From positions 707,901-728,167 of the forward strand of contig WELA01009535.1 in assembly GCA_009602735.1 (NCBI GenBank): DNA of 20,267 bases, written 5' to 3'. This DNA is from Mesotaenium endlicherianum (lineage: Eukaryota > Streptophyta > Zygnematophyceae > Zygnematales > Mesotaeniaceae). The translations under genes were made by a program, and so were the position numbers. Shown piece by piece: positions 9,838-19,043 of the stretch. Within the stretch, counting starts at the first letter, position 1, and each line of letters starts with the position of its first letter. The notes beneath the pieces were generated by a model, which was not told where the DNA came from, made no database searches, and saw nothing but the letters and a program-made list of their open reading frames with translations.

Positions 9838-11037
9838 TGCTTCCTCCGGAACCTGATCTACCAAATTGACGTAGAAAGGGTGGAACTGCTAACGTGCAAC
9901 ACAACAGTGCCAACAGAACCAGCACCTTGTTGCGACAATGCAAACTGCACTGTGCTGTGAAGCTTAGACGTGGCGTTTTAAACGAAGAACCGCTTCCTTC
10001 TCATGACTTTCATATACAAGGGGAACTTAAAGTGCGTGATTCACTGGAAGATATGGAGTCATGCTAGCGCCAGAGCTCGTGAACCTAAAAGAAGTTCGCG
10101 CGGAAAGGACGATTTAATCGTGCTCGGTTGCCTCGTTACCTGGGCTACTGCATTGTTAGAATGAGAGATGGGAGACGACGTTCGACCTGCCACGTTCGCA
10201 CTGACCCGTATAAGCGTGAACTGTATGTAGTGTGGACACTTTCGGAGGGAGGCAACAGCGGCACTTCGAGCTGCAGCAGCCTGAAATGAAAAAGCGTATT
10301 CACAAGCATGTGCAGGCTCTGTTCATACCCTGCATGCAAGTAAATTTATCTGGGTCCCGATCAGCAGAGCCATCAGAACAAAAACTCCATGAAAATTGCA
10401 AAAGAAGCGGCAAGACAATTGAATTGAAAAAAGTGGTCAGGTTCGTTCTCCACATCATTTATACGTTGGTGAGGGGCAATGGGTTCGATCGTGGAGAAAA
10501 CGAGATTAATACTTCCAGACCGTATAGAACTGGCCCAAAGTTTCCTTTAAGGGTGACGCAGAAGTGTCACGCAAACGTTTTTTGGCCCGGGCGGTGGAGT
10601 CCAACGACGTTATATATACGGCGGGGACTCCCGTTTCAGTATGCTGTCGAGACTTCGCAGTAAAGCTGGGCTTGGAGGTCTTCCAAGGTTCCATCAACGT
10701 CCTTATTGACGCAACGCATATACAGTCGCAGGATGTCGTAGGGGGCTTGACAAAGGGGTACCACGTCGCCACTCGAAAGGATACAGGTGCACCTGAACAA
10801 GCGAGCAACTTGCGACCAAAGTGCGACATAGACCGCCAGAGGAGGTTGTTCCGGTATGTCTTTCAATCGATGCATATCTGATCAATTTCCGGACCACCCA
10901 CCCTCCATTCACTATAAGCTGTTGGTTAAGTTTGTCTTCGTTCTCCTTATCGTAGTTTGTGTTGGCGTCTCTTTCTCTTGCTTATTAGAACTAGTGCTTC
11001 ATTTCCAGTGTTCAGAAGACTATATCATCATATCACC
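9838..11037. other. Divergent intergenic region upstream of the RRM and V-ATPase genes
   Basis: This 1.2-kb stretch must contain promoters for both flanking genes. On the minus strand, sequence just above 9837 stays open in frame back to a TAG near 9890, with a possible AG acceptor there, so the RRM gene may have a further upstream exon. A TATATATA stands at 10611-10618. Overlapping open frames on both strands at 10232-10881 show no recognisable motifs. An 8-bp perfect inverted repeat (10446-10453 with 10491-10498) is present. Confidence 0.5.
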
Positions 11038-11999
11038 ATGTCTTCCACGTTCAATGGAGATGAGACTGCTCCTTTGTTTGGTTTTCTTGGAGCAGCATCT
11101 GCTTTGGTGTTCGCCTGTAAGGTTCCATATTCCTTTCGCGAACGTGCCACATGTATTTTGAAGGCTCACATGGGCCGGTAAACTGAAGTATTGATTGTTG
11201 TTGCTCTTCTTCCTATATGTAGGCTCTGGTTTTTCACCTTCAAATGGATGTGTCGCCTCAATAGTATAAAGACGAGTGACTTCTGTAGTAGGTGAATCTC
11301 GAAATGATATTTGGAAGAGTGATGACATCCTAGGTGGGTATTTTTCAGGTATGGGCGCTGCCTACGGTACAGCAAAGAGTGGTGTCGGTGTTGCATCAAT
11401 GGGAGTTATGCGACCCGAGTTGGTGATGAAGTCCATCGTGCCAGTGGTCATGGCTGGTGTGCTCGGTATATACGGGTTGATTATAGCTGTTATTATCAGT
11501 ACCGGCATCAACCCCAAGTCAAAGCCCTACTATATCTTTGACGGATATGCACATCTGTCTTCTGGTCTTGCCTGTGGTCTCGCTGGTCTTGCTGCCGGCA
11601 TGGCTATTGGCATAGTTGGAGATGCGGGTGTCCGGTGAGTGATCCATCCCTTCATGCTCTCTTTCCACCTGCTCTAGTAGTAGAATTGCCTTAAGGACAT
11701 AAGGTTATGTCGTCAAAGCAAGTTAAATGTATGCTATATTTAAATCGAAAATACTCTTGGGTTGACAACTCTTTAGGTGCCTCAGGAGTGTCCTCTATAT
11801 TTGGCCACTAGGGTTTGTAAAAGATGTCCTCTGAGTAAATATTGGTGCTTGGTTGTGAATGTGCAGCGCGAACGCGCAGCAACCCAAGCTCTTCGTTGGC
11901 ATGATCTTGATTCTCATTTTTGCCGAGGCACTTGCTCTCTACGGACTTATTGTTGGAATCATCCTGTCGTCTCGTGCTGGCCAGTCTCGTTCTGACTAA
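11038..11999 (+). CDS. VHA-c: V-type H+-ATPase 16-kDa proteolipid, subunit c
   Basis: Three exons, 11038-11116, 11349-11634 and 11867-11999 (TAA), encode 165 aa, the usual plant length. Subunit c forms the membrane rotor ring of the V0 sector that carries protons into vacuoles and endomembrane compartments. The protein starts [20 protein letters not shown] and has four hydrophobic helices. Helix 2 holds [12 protein letters not shown], the loop has [11 protein letters not shown], and helix 4 holds [14 protein letters not shown] with the proton-binding Glu at residue 142. It ends in [10 protein letters not shown]. Introns split Cys27 and Arg122 and have consensus GTAAGG and GTGAGT donors. The whole chain is very close to land-plant VHA-c as I remember it. 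The ATG sits in a favourable context (CACCATGT). A TGTAA lies 253 nt past the stop. Nothing looks broken. Confidence 0.98.
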
Positions 12000-13137
12000 G
12001 CTTCTTTGCAGATTTAAGACCTGTTTCTTCTAGGTTGATCACTCTGTATGTAGTAGAATCAGTGCATATAATAGCTGATATTGGCTCCTTAGTGTTTGTG
12101 ATGAGCTTTTATGCAAGCGACCATGTGATTTGAAGTGAGTGGGAATGGCTGACCTGGAAACTGGGATAAGAGTATGGTGGGATTGGTTAGAGGGCAGATC
12201 AGAGAGGTCGCCATATGACTGCAGATTGTAGTGACACCCTTGTTCAGGGTTTGTAAGATTTCAGTACGGTACATATGTGATATTTAAGTTCTTCAGGCGC
12301 AAGCGTCTTGCTTATTGACGTTGGTTGAAAACAGCGCATCGTCATGGACTTGTGTTACTGTTTATCTCGGTTGTGTCCTATGTTTTGAGCAAGCATACCC
12401 GAGTCCTGTTTAGCATAGTGGGAGTCACTTTCTGTCTCAACTCGGGATGTTGACTGGGATGAGATTGGATGCAAGGGGTTTTAGTTAGTCTTTGAAAGTG
12501 TAGTGTCAAGAAGTCTGATGACGAGTAGCAAGCTAGTTGAGCACGACAAGACACAGTAGCTCTGCTTATTTAAACATTGAATGCACTCAATCGATTTGAG
12601 AAGTAAATGGAGACACTACAGGGGACCTGGAGTACAATACCTCTTTGTCATTGGGTGTGTTCACAGCTAGTCATGTCAAACATTCACTTAGGTCTGACTT
12701 GGTAGTGAGTTTGGCATAAGACATATTTTTTGTCAACTTCGCGGGTTGAACGATGCACATCTAGGTGGAAGCATTTTTCTTTCCATAGGCAGGGTAGCTT
12801 CATGGCTAACCACGCATGATGCAACAGTTTGCATAGACTTGATTGCCTGATAAATAGCACCTTGCATTTTGTTGTGAAATACATTTGTAGATGTAGTAAC
12901 ACTTTTGGAAGTCTACATTCAGACGCATCAATGACGTCCTTAGGACATTCATATATATGCAGAATAGTTTGGTCGTCTCAAACATGCATGATAAGATCAC
13001 GTACGTGATATACCATCCATATGTAAACATACAGAGATCACGTACGTGATATACCATACATATGTTAACATACAGAATTCCCAAGCTGCTTGAGGACTCA
13101 ATTAGTGCTGACTGCAGACTTAATTTTAGTACAAAAA
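12000..13137. other. Convergent intergenic stretch between V-ATPase and BolA genes
   Basis: It holds the 3' UTR of the V-ATPase gene (candidate TGTAA at 12252-12256) and the 3' UTR of the BolA gene on the other strand, plus a 41-bp tandem duplication near 13.0 kb. No further coding region was recognised. Confidence 0.6.
12994..13075. repeat. 41-bp tandem duplication with internal palindrome
   Basis: Unit 1 (12994-13034) and unit 2 (13035-13075) differ at two positions. Each contains the perfect palindrome ATCACGTACGTGAT (12996-13009 and 13037-13050). It lies 60-145 nt downstream of the BolA stop codon, so it may be transcribed in that gene's 3' UTR. Confidence 0.92.
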
Positions 13138-13751
13138 CTAAGAGGTGGAAGGCTTCACGGTGCGAATTGTTAGTCCATGCCATTGTTCCACGTCCCCCTT
13201 GAGTGCCTCTGTAACAAGGCGATGCTGTTGAACTATACCAACTCCGACAAATTTGGGAGAAACTACCATAATGTTGTACATAGTGCCGCAACCCCCTGGT
13301 GTCACACAAGCCACACAGGGCCAATTCTCAGACCTTGCCATGTATGCTACTAAAACAGGGCTCGACGTGTCAGCATAAACCTGTACATGGTGGCAACTGC
13401 CCCTCTATTTTAGAGACTGAAATGGTGTAGCCAGTAGAAGCATTTAATGCTCCTCGAGCAAGTTCGTTTGGGTAAGCCGGAGCAGGAGAGTCCAGGTGCC
13501 AAATTGACCAGCAAGAGTCCTCATTGAAATTTTAAGATTGTTAATGATATTTCATACGTGCCTGATGTATCCTCGACCACAACTTGCTCAGCATCAAGAG
13601 ATCTTTTAAGCTTGTCTCTGATTTCTGCCTCTCGATGCTCGGGGCAGTCCAGCGCGGATCCGATACTCCTCGTGAAGAGCGGTGCCCCACCTAGGCAGGG
13701 GAGCTTTTTAGTACTACTTACTCTCAGCAAACTCCGCAAAAAGAGCACCAT
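13138..13751 (-). CDS. BOLA3: BolA-like protein, BOLA3 type, probably mitochondrial
   Basis: Two exons, 13751-13562 and 13295-13138 (TAG), give 115 aa. BolA proteins pair with monothiol glutaredoxins; BOLA3 helps deliver [4Fe-4S] clusters in mitochondria. The first ~33 residues (MVLFLRSLLRVSSTKK...TRS) are basic, hydrophobic and free of acidic residues, as in a mitochondrial presequence. The BolA fold follows: REAEIRDKLKRSL, VVVEDTSGGCGTMYNIMVVS, then VQQHRLVTEAL and HGLTIRT. The cluster-related Cys66 of GGCG and the invariant His88 are present. The exon join restores the family signature DTSGGCG exactly only if the donor is CAG|GCACGT, a GC-AG intron; the nearest GT gives a wrong frame. The start is the first ATG after an upstream frame that lacks one. 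It diverges from SNU13 across about 0.7 kb. The BOLA3 subtype is inferred from length and presequence. Confidence 0.93.
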
Positions 13752-14457
13752 TCCACTGATCCCGAAGAAGATGTAATATACCTTATTCTGGACTCTGAAC
13801 TTGAGGCAACCTACCAAGATCGCTGAAACTGCTACTACACCCAACGGTATATTTCCTCCATTCTCTATTTATAGCTGATGATTCTAATTCAACTAACAGC
13901 CTTTAGAGCACGAAGGAATGCCACCCACACTGCTTTAGCAAGTATGAAGCACGCAAATTGTTCCTCCTTTCCACTCCTTCCTGATCTCTTTACTAATACT
14001 GCATGTCTCGCGACTCAAACTGCACGTAGAGCTGACACGCCTATAAGCTGGCCTCTGCAGGAACAGGATCGAAATAGAAAGCCAGGGTCGGAAAGCAGGG
14101 AAACAAAGTGCAGGTTTACTCATGCAGTTGTTTCTTCTTTTTCCCACCTTTTTCACTACATAACGACAGGTTATCGACAACTCGTGCCTAGCCGGACGTC
14201 TAATATGGCGTCGTTTGTTTCATGCCACCACGTCGCCCGCCGTCGCCCACAATCGTCCGTCTGCCGCCACTCGCTTACGAGCCTATAGCAGCCACTTAGT
14301 CCTGCTGAGTCCACTGGTCTCTCTCTAAATGGTGACCGGCCGGCGAGTTCCAGTTGCTTAAGAGCAGCCCTCAACCCATTGCCACATTTCTTTTGCTTCT
14401 TAGGCCTTTCCTTCCTTCAACTTTCTTATTCTCCAGGATTACAGCCAGGGATTAGCC
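13752..14457. promoter_or_regulatory. Divergent promoter region between BolA and SNU13
   Basis: 706 bp separate the two start codons, so both promoters and 5' UTRs must lie here. I see no clear TATA box. A CG-richer patch lies at about 14190-14350. A pyrimidine-rich stretch ending in CCAG near 14434 could be an acceptor of a 5' UTR intron of SNU13. Open frames here lack recognisable motifs. Confidence 0.6.
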
Positions 14458-15800
14458 ATGGTAAGTGGATGTCATGTTCTCGTGCCTTCTGGGCTGAAGA
14501 TTTTCTTCAATGCTCTGTGAGCTGGGCTTGGTGCAGGTCAAAGGGCCGATTGTGTGACGTGTTAGGACTTCTGTGTGTGACAATATTGAGGTTTTGTTTG
14601 ATCTTGTGTCGTGTTCTATACGTAGCCCACCTTCAAGGTTCTCCTTTTGAGTTTTCGGTTGCCATTCTCTGCAGAAAGCGGGTGCTGTTAAAAAGCAATG
14701 GAATCATTATGCAATTGACATCTTCGCTTGCTTCTACAACTCTGTGGTGATGTATGATGGCTCTTGGTGACCATTGAGAGTCGACTTAGTGAAAGCTTGG
14801 TTTTCCGCTTGTTTCTTTTGATTTGGTAGGGCTCTGAGGCTGTTAATCCAAAGGCGTACCCACTTGCTGATGCTCAGCTAGCTATTACAATTCTGGACAT
14901 TGTCCAGCAGGCTGCTAACTACAAACAGCTTAAGAAAGGCGCCAATGAGGGTGAGTGACGTAGGACCTCCTTTTGTGCCGCAGACCATCTTGCACACATC
15001 CATATTTTTACATCAAGCCTGGTGCCATTGGTGATGAATGTCGTCCGCTACAAGAAGTGGATCGTTTATGCTATATAGAAGGAAAGAAGGTGATCGGCAT
15101 TTGTTTACAAGCAGCTGCTTCACGAGCACAGGTGTTGATTTGAAAAGACGTTGGCTTTCTTTCAAGGTGGAGAGGCTTTAAATTGGTGTTATAGGGTTGT
15201 TTTCTCGCTCGTTTTGAGGAGACCTTGAGAGAATGGGGAGGGTCATCCTCCATCATATAGTGCTTCTGAGTAGCTGCAGACCTTTCATGGCCCTTTGCAC
15301 TCCGGATTGCTAAAAGCTCATATCTTAGAATGAATGTTGTAAATATAGTGGTTGCATGCCAAGATGGCATACTTTGACTGTGCTCAGGGTTTCTCCACCT
15401 GTGTAATGTAGATGCTGGTCTATCCAAAGTGACCTCCCCAGATTGCATATAGAAGCCGTCACAACACATATATAATTTGGGGACAAATCAACTCTTTGCT
15501 GTTACTGTCCCTCGGCAGAGTGCCAGACTCTTTGCTGATGCAATGGATACCTGAACCCCTTTCCGGTATCTTTGACATGGTGTATGACAATGACTACCAG
15601 GAATGGTAGGTTTAACTTTGCAAGTTACTTGCAGGGCGGGTGTTCTTTGTTTAAGGCTGCAGACGAGCTGACGCCACGTGGTTCTGTATGTTGTGCAGCT
15701 ACCAAGACTCTGAACAGAGGAATTGCAGAGTTTGTGGTCATGGCTGCTGACACTGAGCCCCTTGAAATTCTTCTCCACTTGCCCCTACTGGCTGAGGACA

Positions 15801-15859
<59 letters not shown>

Positions 15860-15860
15860 N

Positions 15861-15900
<40 letters not shown>

Positions 15901-17091
15901 CTACCAGTCATGCTCAAGTTGCGCATCAGTGGTGGGGGCTGTTGTGCACAATTGTCCTGCTCTAACCTGAAATAACTGTTTGTCAAATGGCTGGGATGTG
16001 GGTGCAGAATGTGCCATATGTGTTTGTGCCCTCAAAGCAGGCGCTGGGGCGCGCGTGCGGGGTGTCCAGGCCTGTTATCTCGTGCTCTGTCACCACCAAT
16101 GAGGGCAGTCAGCTCAAGTCTCAGATTCAGCAGCTCAAGGTGCATCCTTCTCCCTCCTTCCCTTTCCCACCTAAGCTGGACATGCACCATCTGAACACTC
16201 ATCCAAGCTTGTGCATTACCAAGCTGTCTCTTTTACAGTCTCGCATAGGAAGTCGTGTGATACATCAGTCCATTAAGAGTGGACTTCGGGTGCCCTTGAA
16301 GTTAGGCTTGACTCAAGCATATGTGAGTTTTTCATCTGCCAAGAAGCAGCCGATATTACGTCATGCAGAGTTGAAGGTACAGTAAGTCTTATTTTTAGAG
16401 GCAAATTATTAGACATGTGGAACCCATGTATGTTGCTGGCTTTTACTGTGCAGATCGTGGGGACAGTACACTAAACTGTTAAAAGGGTATCGAGGTACAT
16501 CACCACAAGGGGTAGTCTTTGTATGATGGTGCGCTTGGTCTGATGTAGAAGTGCTGGTTGCTGGAAGAATTCATCTGCCGATAATGACTCGGAGCGCATC
16601 TCTTCACAGCTGTGTACGGAGCATCTGTGATTTGTCTGAGTGCTAGAAGCGGGTCTGACTTTTGTGACGCGGGGGGGGGGGGGGGGGGGAGGGTTGCCTC
16701 AAGAAGCTTATGCCTTCAGCAGCTTATGCTTCTGCAACAGGCCCTCCTATTTGCAGGTCCTGCAATCTCTGATATGTAATCCTTTGGACCAGCGTGGGGG
16801 AGGAACTGTGGTGATGTATTCCAATGCAGCCATGCATGAGTGTGGAAGCGGCAGAGAGCGTGCATTGTTCAATCCGGTGCCATGAGCGGTGTACACCTTG
16901 AGGATTCTCTCGACTTTGATTGAAGTGTTTGTGGCCTTGACATTCAGGCCAGGCACGCAAGCGTGAGGCAGCTGGAGCCAGCTAAAAAGCCCCAAGCGGT
17001 CTTTGACCACTTGCACTCAATGGGTCCACTGTTTATGTGGTGGTTGTGTTGGTTGCATCTGCAGGATGCCATTGAGAAGTTGCTCATCTGA
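14458..17091 (+). CDS. SNU13: Snu13/NHP2L1 (15.5K) kink-turn RNA-binding protein
   Basis: Five exons, 14458-14460, 14830-14950, 15699-15802, 16008-16139 and 17065-17091 (TGA), encode 128 aa. Snu13 binds kink-turns in U4 snRNA and box C/D snoRNAs and nucleates the U4/U6.U5 tri-snRNP and C/D snoRNP in the nucleus and nucleolus. The protein reads [18 protein letters not shown], then the RNA-binding loop [14 protein letters not shown] (about 36-49), [40 protein letters not shown] and the end [10 protein letters not shown]. This is full length and very plant-like. The first coding exon is the ATG alone, followed at once by GTAAGT. All acceptors are AG. The donor of intron 3 is GTCTCT, the start of a long CT repeat. 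Intron 4 is 925 nt and contains a G19 run. TGTAA at 17314-17318 is a candidate poly(A) signal. Confidence 0.98.
14951..15698 (+). other. SNU13 intron 2, no separate gene supported
   Basis: This 748-nt intron has a consensus GTGAGT donor and GTGCAG acceptor. A 132-codon antisense frame (15071-15469) lacks recognisable motifs. A box-C-like GTGATGA at 15031-15037 has no box D at a suitable distance. Confidence 0.5.
15803..15899. repeat. (CT)n microsatellite with one N, at a splice donor
   Basis: About 97 bp of CT dinucleotides are interrupted only by the ambiguous base at 15860. The repeat starts immediately after the GT of the SNU13 intron 3 donor and fills the first half of that 205-nt intron. 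Confidence 0.97.
16671..16693 (+). repeat. Poly-G run in SNU13 intron 4
   Basis: Nineteen consecutive G residues, an A, then GGG. Length at such runs is error-prone in sequencing. Confidence 0.9.
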
Positions 17092-18318
17092 GGACGCGAC
17101 GTCATGCATGGGAGCGGAAGCCACATGGACCAGCTCGTTGTGTCGTCCGTCTTCGTATAAGAGCTACCCTGAAGATGCTGAATGTGCTTGTCCAAGTGTT
17201 GTCGTCTCTGACTGTTGGACGCCTATGCTGATAGCTTTGTCGCCTTATGCGTCAACCGGCAGTGCTGAGTGGCTGAGGACAAGGTTGAATAGAATGTAGT
17301 GTTAACTTTCTTGTGTAATCCAGATAATGCGGGGAGCTAGCTTTTGGATGCTCATGACGTGGTCATGGAGGCGAGGATTTCCTTAATGTGATTCGCCACC
17401 TTGAATTTGTGACCATCGAGGTGTCGTTTGAGCATTTCCTTCGAGACAACTTTAATGCTAGGCATTCTTTTGGACTCTTGCCAATCCTCTGTTGACCTTG
17501 TGATGTCGGAGTATGTGATGTACTTCGTGACGAGCTGGAACCTGATACTTTTTGTGCGTGAAAGTAAACACAAGGTGGTGTACGATAGCCCTGTCTCTAT
17601 GGTACTCTTTAAAAGACCTCGATCAGATATTGCCAAAGAGACCTATACTAATGATGGACATTGGCTTGTGGGAGAATATTACTCCTTCACTATCAAATTA
17701 TATCATGATGGGTTGTGATCCTTATACAAATAGGAAAGATATCTGAAAGACAATGGACACCAAGACTGTATGACACAATTGTGCCTGCTACAATATGCTC
17801 TTGCATACCGCAGCAATTTTACATTCATTTAAGATCAGAAGTATGCAGGTTATAGACGTTATGCACAATAAACCCAGAAATATGTCGAAAAGCATTCTGA
17901 AAGCAGGTTCATAGGAGGGATACCAAGTCCACATTTACATAAGCGTTTTGATCAGCATGCATGTTCATGTGCATGCACTAGCAAAAGTGAATTCCTGTGC
18001 ACAAGATTGTCGAGTGCAAATGAACTGCAGCATGGCTCGTGGGCAGACCAGGCCCAACAATCGCAGATCGGGTAGAATGAGCATGGCTTATAGTAAAGAC
18101 ATGACCACGACAACCGAATTAATAATCAATTCCGAGAAAATAGGTTCCTAACCAACGACATTTATACCACACAACATTCTTTGGCCTTTTGTCAATCACT
18201 AAGAAAAGCTACTTGCTTCCTAGACGAAAGGTTTTCTAAATACGATAGACCTCCACTAAGGTTTGTGGTCAACCATTAAAAATGTCGTCTACAACTACCT
18301 TGGCCACTACTACAGGTC
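17092..18318. other. Convergent intergenic stretch between SNU13 and LRR frame
   Basis: The start is the SNU13 3' UTR. At 17352-17718 both strands are open for about 95 codons: minus 17636-17352 contains MPSIKVVSKEMLKRHLDGH, plus 17428-17718 contains HWLVGEYYSFTIKLYHDG. Neither is recognised. The rest is AT-rich with nothing identifiable. Confidence 0.4.
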
Positions 18319-18834
18319 TTAAAAGGGGGGTTCAAAGTGGATTATTGACTTGAGGTCGTCCCTCAGGTCAAGATTCTCTACTTCGTGGGGGAGCCCCTTG
18401 CAGTATGTAACTTTCAGCTTCTCAAGACTCTGGAGATTATTCAAGACCTTCAGCGATTTCATCCCCAACCTATTTAATTTGAGATCCTTAAGCCGAGTGA
18501 GCTTCTCCAAGGTTGCTGGCAAATGCTTCATGGAAGGCATGTGCCCGAGGTACAGAGTCTCCAATCTGGTAAGCTTTCCAATGGCGTCGGGTACATGAGC
18601 AATGTTATCAACCCCACCAAACATAAGCTCTTGGAGAGAGCTAAGGGACCAGAGGCAATTTGGCAGGGATCTCAGTTGCTCACATTCTCTAATACTTAGC
18701 TTCTTGAGGGCAACGAGCTTTGCCATGGATGAGGGCAGGGTCCTCAGTCTCGGCGCGAAGAAGATGTGCAAATACTCCAGAGAGCTGAGTAGGCCAAAGG
18801 ACTGAAGCAGTGACTTTAAGGCACGAAAAACTTT
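18319..18834 (-). pseudogene. LRR-protein fragment, plant type, lacking start codon
   Basis: A 171-codon open frame (minus 18834 down to a TAA at 18319) encodes about six leucine-rich repeats of ~23-24 residues, e.g. LRTLPSSMAKLVALKKL, LRSLPNCLWSLSSLQEL, VPDAIGKLTRLETLYLG, LPATLEKLTRLKDLKL, LKVLNNLQSLEKLKV. The LP..(M/L)..L..L..L spacing is that of plant intracellular LRR proteins, including NB-LRR resistance proteins. No ATG opens the frame; a TAG stands just before 18834 and could double as a weak AG acceptor. No NB-ARC or kinase motifs are seen in the 1.4 kb upstream. It is therefore either the last exon of a gene whose upstream exons I cannot see, or a truncated copy. The LRR identity is firm; the pseudogene label is a guess. 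Confidence 0.6.
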
Positions 18835-18928
18835 CTAGTGCACTATGGTATTGTCTGGCTATCTTTTTTCATGGTGAGTGGGTGGGTGGGTGGGCTCTAT
18901 CAGCAATCAAATCTGTAAGAGTTGCACT

Positions 18929-18955
18929 TGCATGCAGAGTGCATGCAGAGTGCAT
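18929..18955. repeat. 11-bp tandem repeat TGCATGCAGAG, about 2.5 copies
   Basis: Two exact copies of TGCATGCAGAG followed by TGCATG. It is short and of unknown significance. Confidence 0.8.
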
Positions 18956-18968
18956 GGTTATATAGTGT

Positions 18969-19043
18969 GAGAAGAGAGAACACAGCTCTCTTCTCGTGAG
19001 AAAGAGGATGAGTTCTGAGTATGGCGGGCATATAATGCCCGCC
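18969..19043. repeat. Two adjacent perfect inverted repeats
   Basis: GAGAAGAGAG (18969-18978) pairs with CTCTCTTCTC (18986-18995) across a 7-nt loop. GGCGGGCAT (19023-19031) pairs with ATGCCCGCC (19035-19043) across a 3-nt loop. Both would form hairpins or cruciforms. Confidence 0.9.

Noticed and set aside
10446..10498. tRNA-like GGGTTCGATC with a flanking 8-bp stem
   Set aside because: The stem encloses only 37 nt, with no anticodon or D arm, so it cannot be a tRNA.
12098..12152. Box C/D snoRNA (GTGATGA at 12098, CTGA at 12149) near the V-ATPase 3' end
   Set aside because: The boxes are only 44 nt apart and the flanks do not form a clear terminal stem. Both motifs are common by chance.
13752..13844. 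Longer BolA N-terminus starting at a TTG codon
   Set aside because: No ATG exists upstream in that frame, and the ATG at 13751 gives a normal presequence and family length.
15071..15469. 132-codon antisense frame in SNU13 intron 2
   Set aside because: No motif, and the intron is needed intact by a well-supported gene model.
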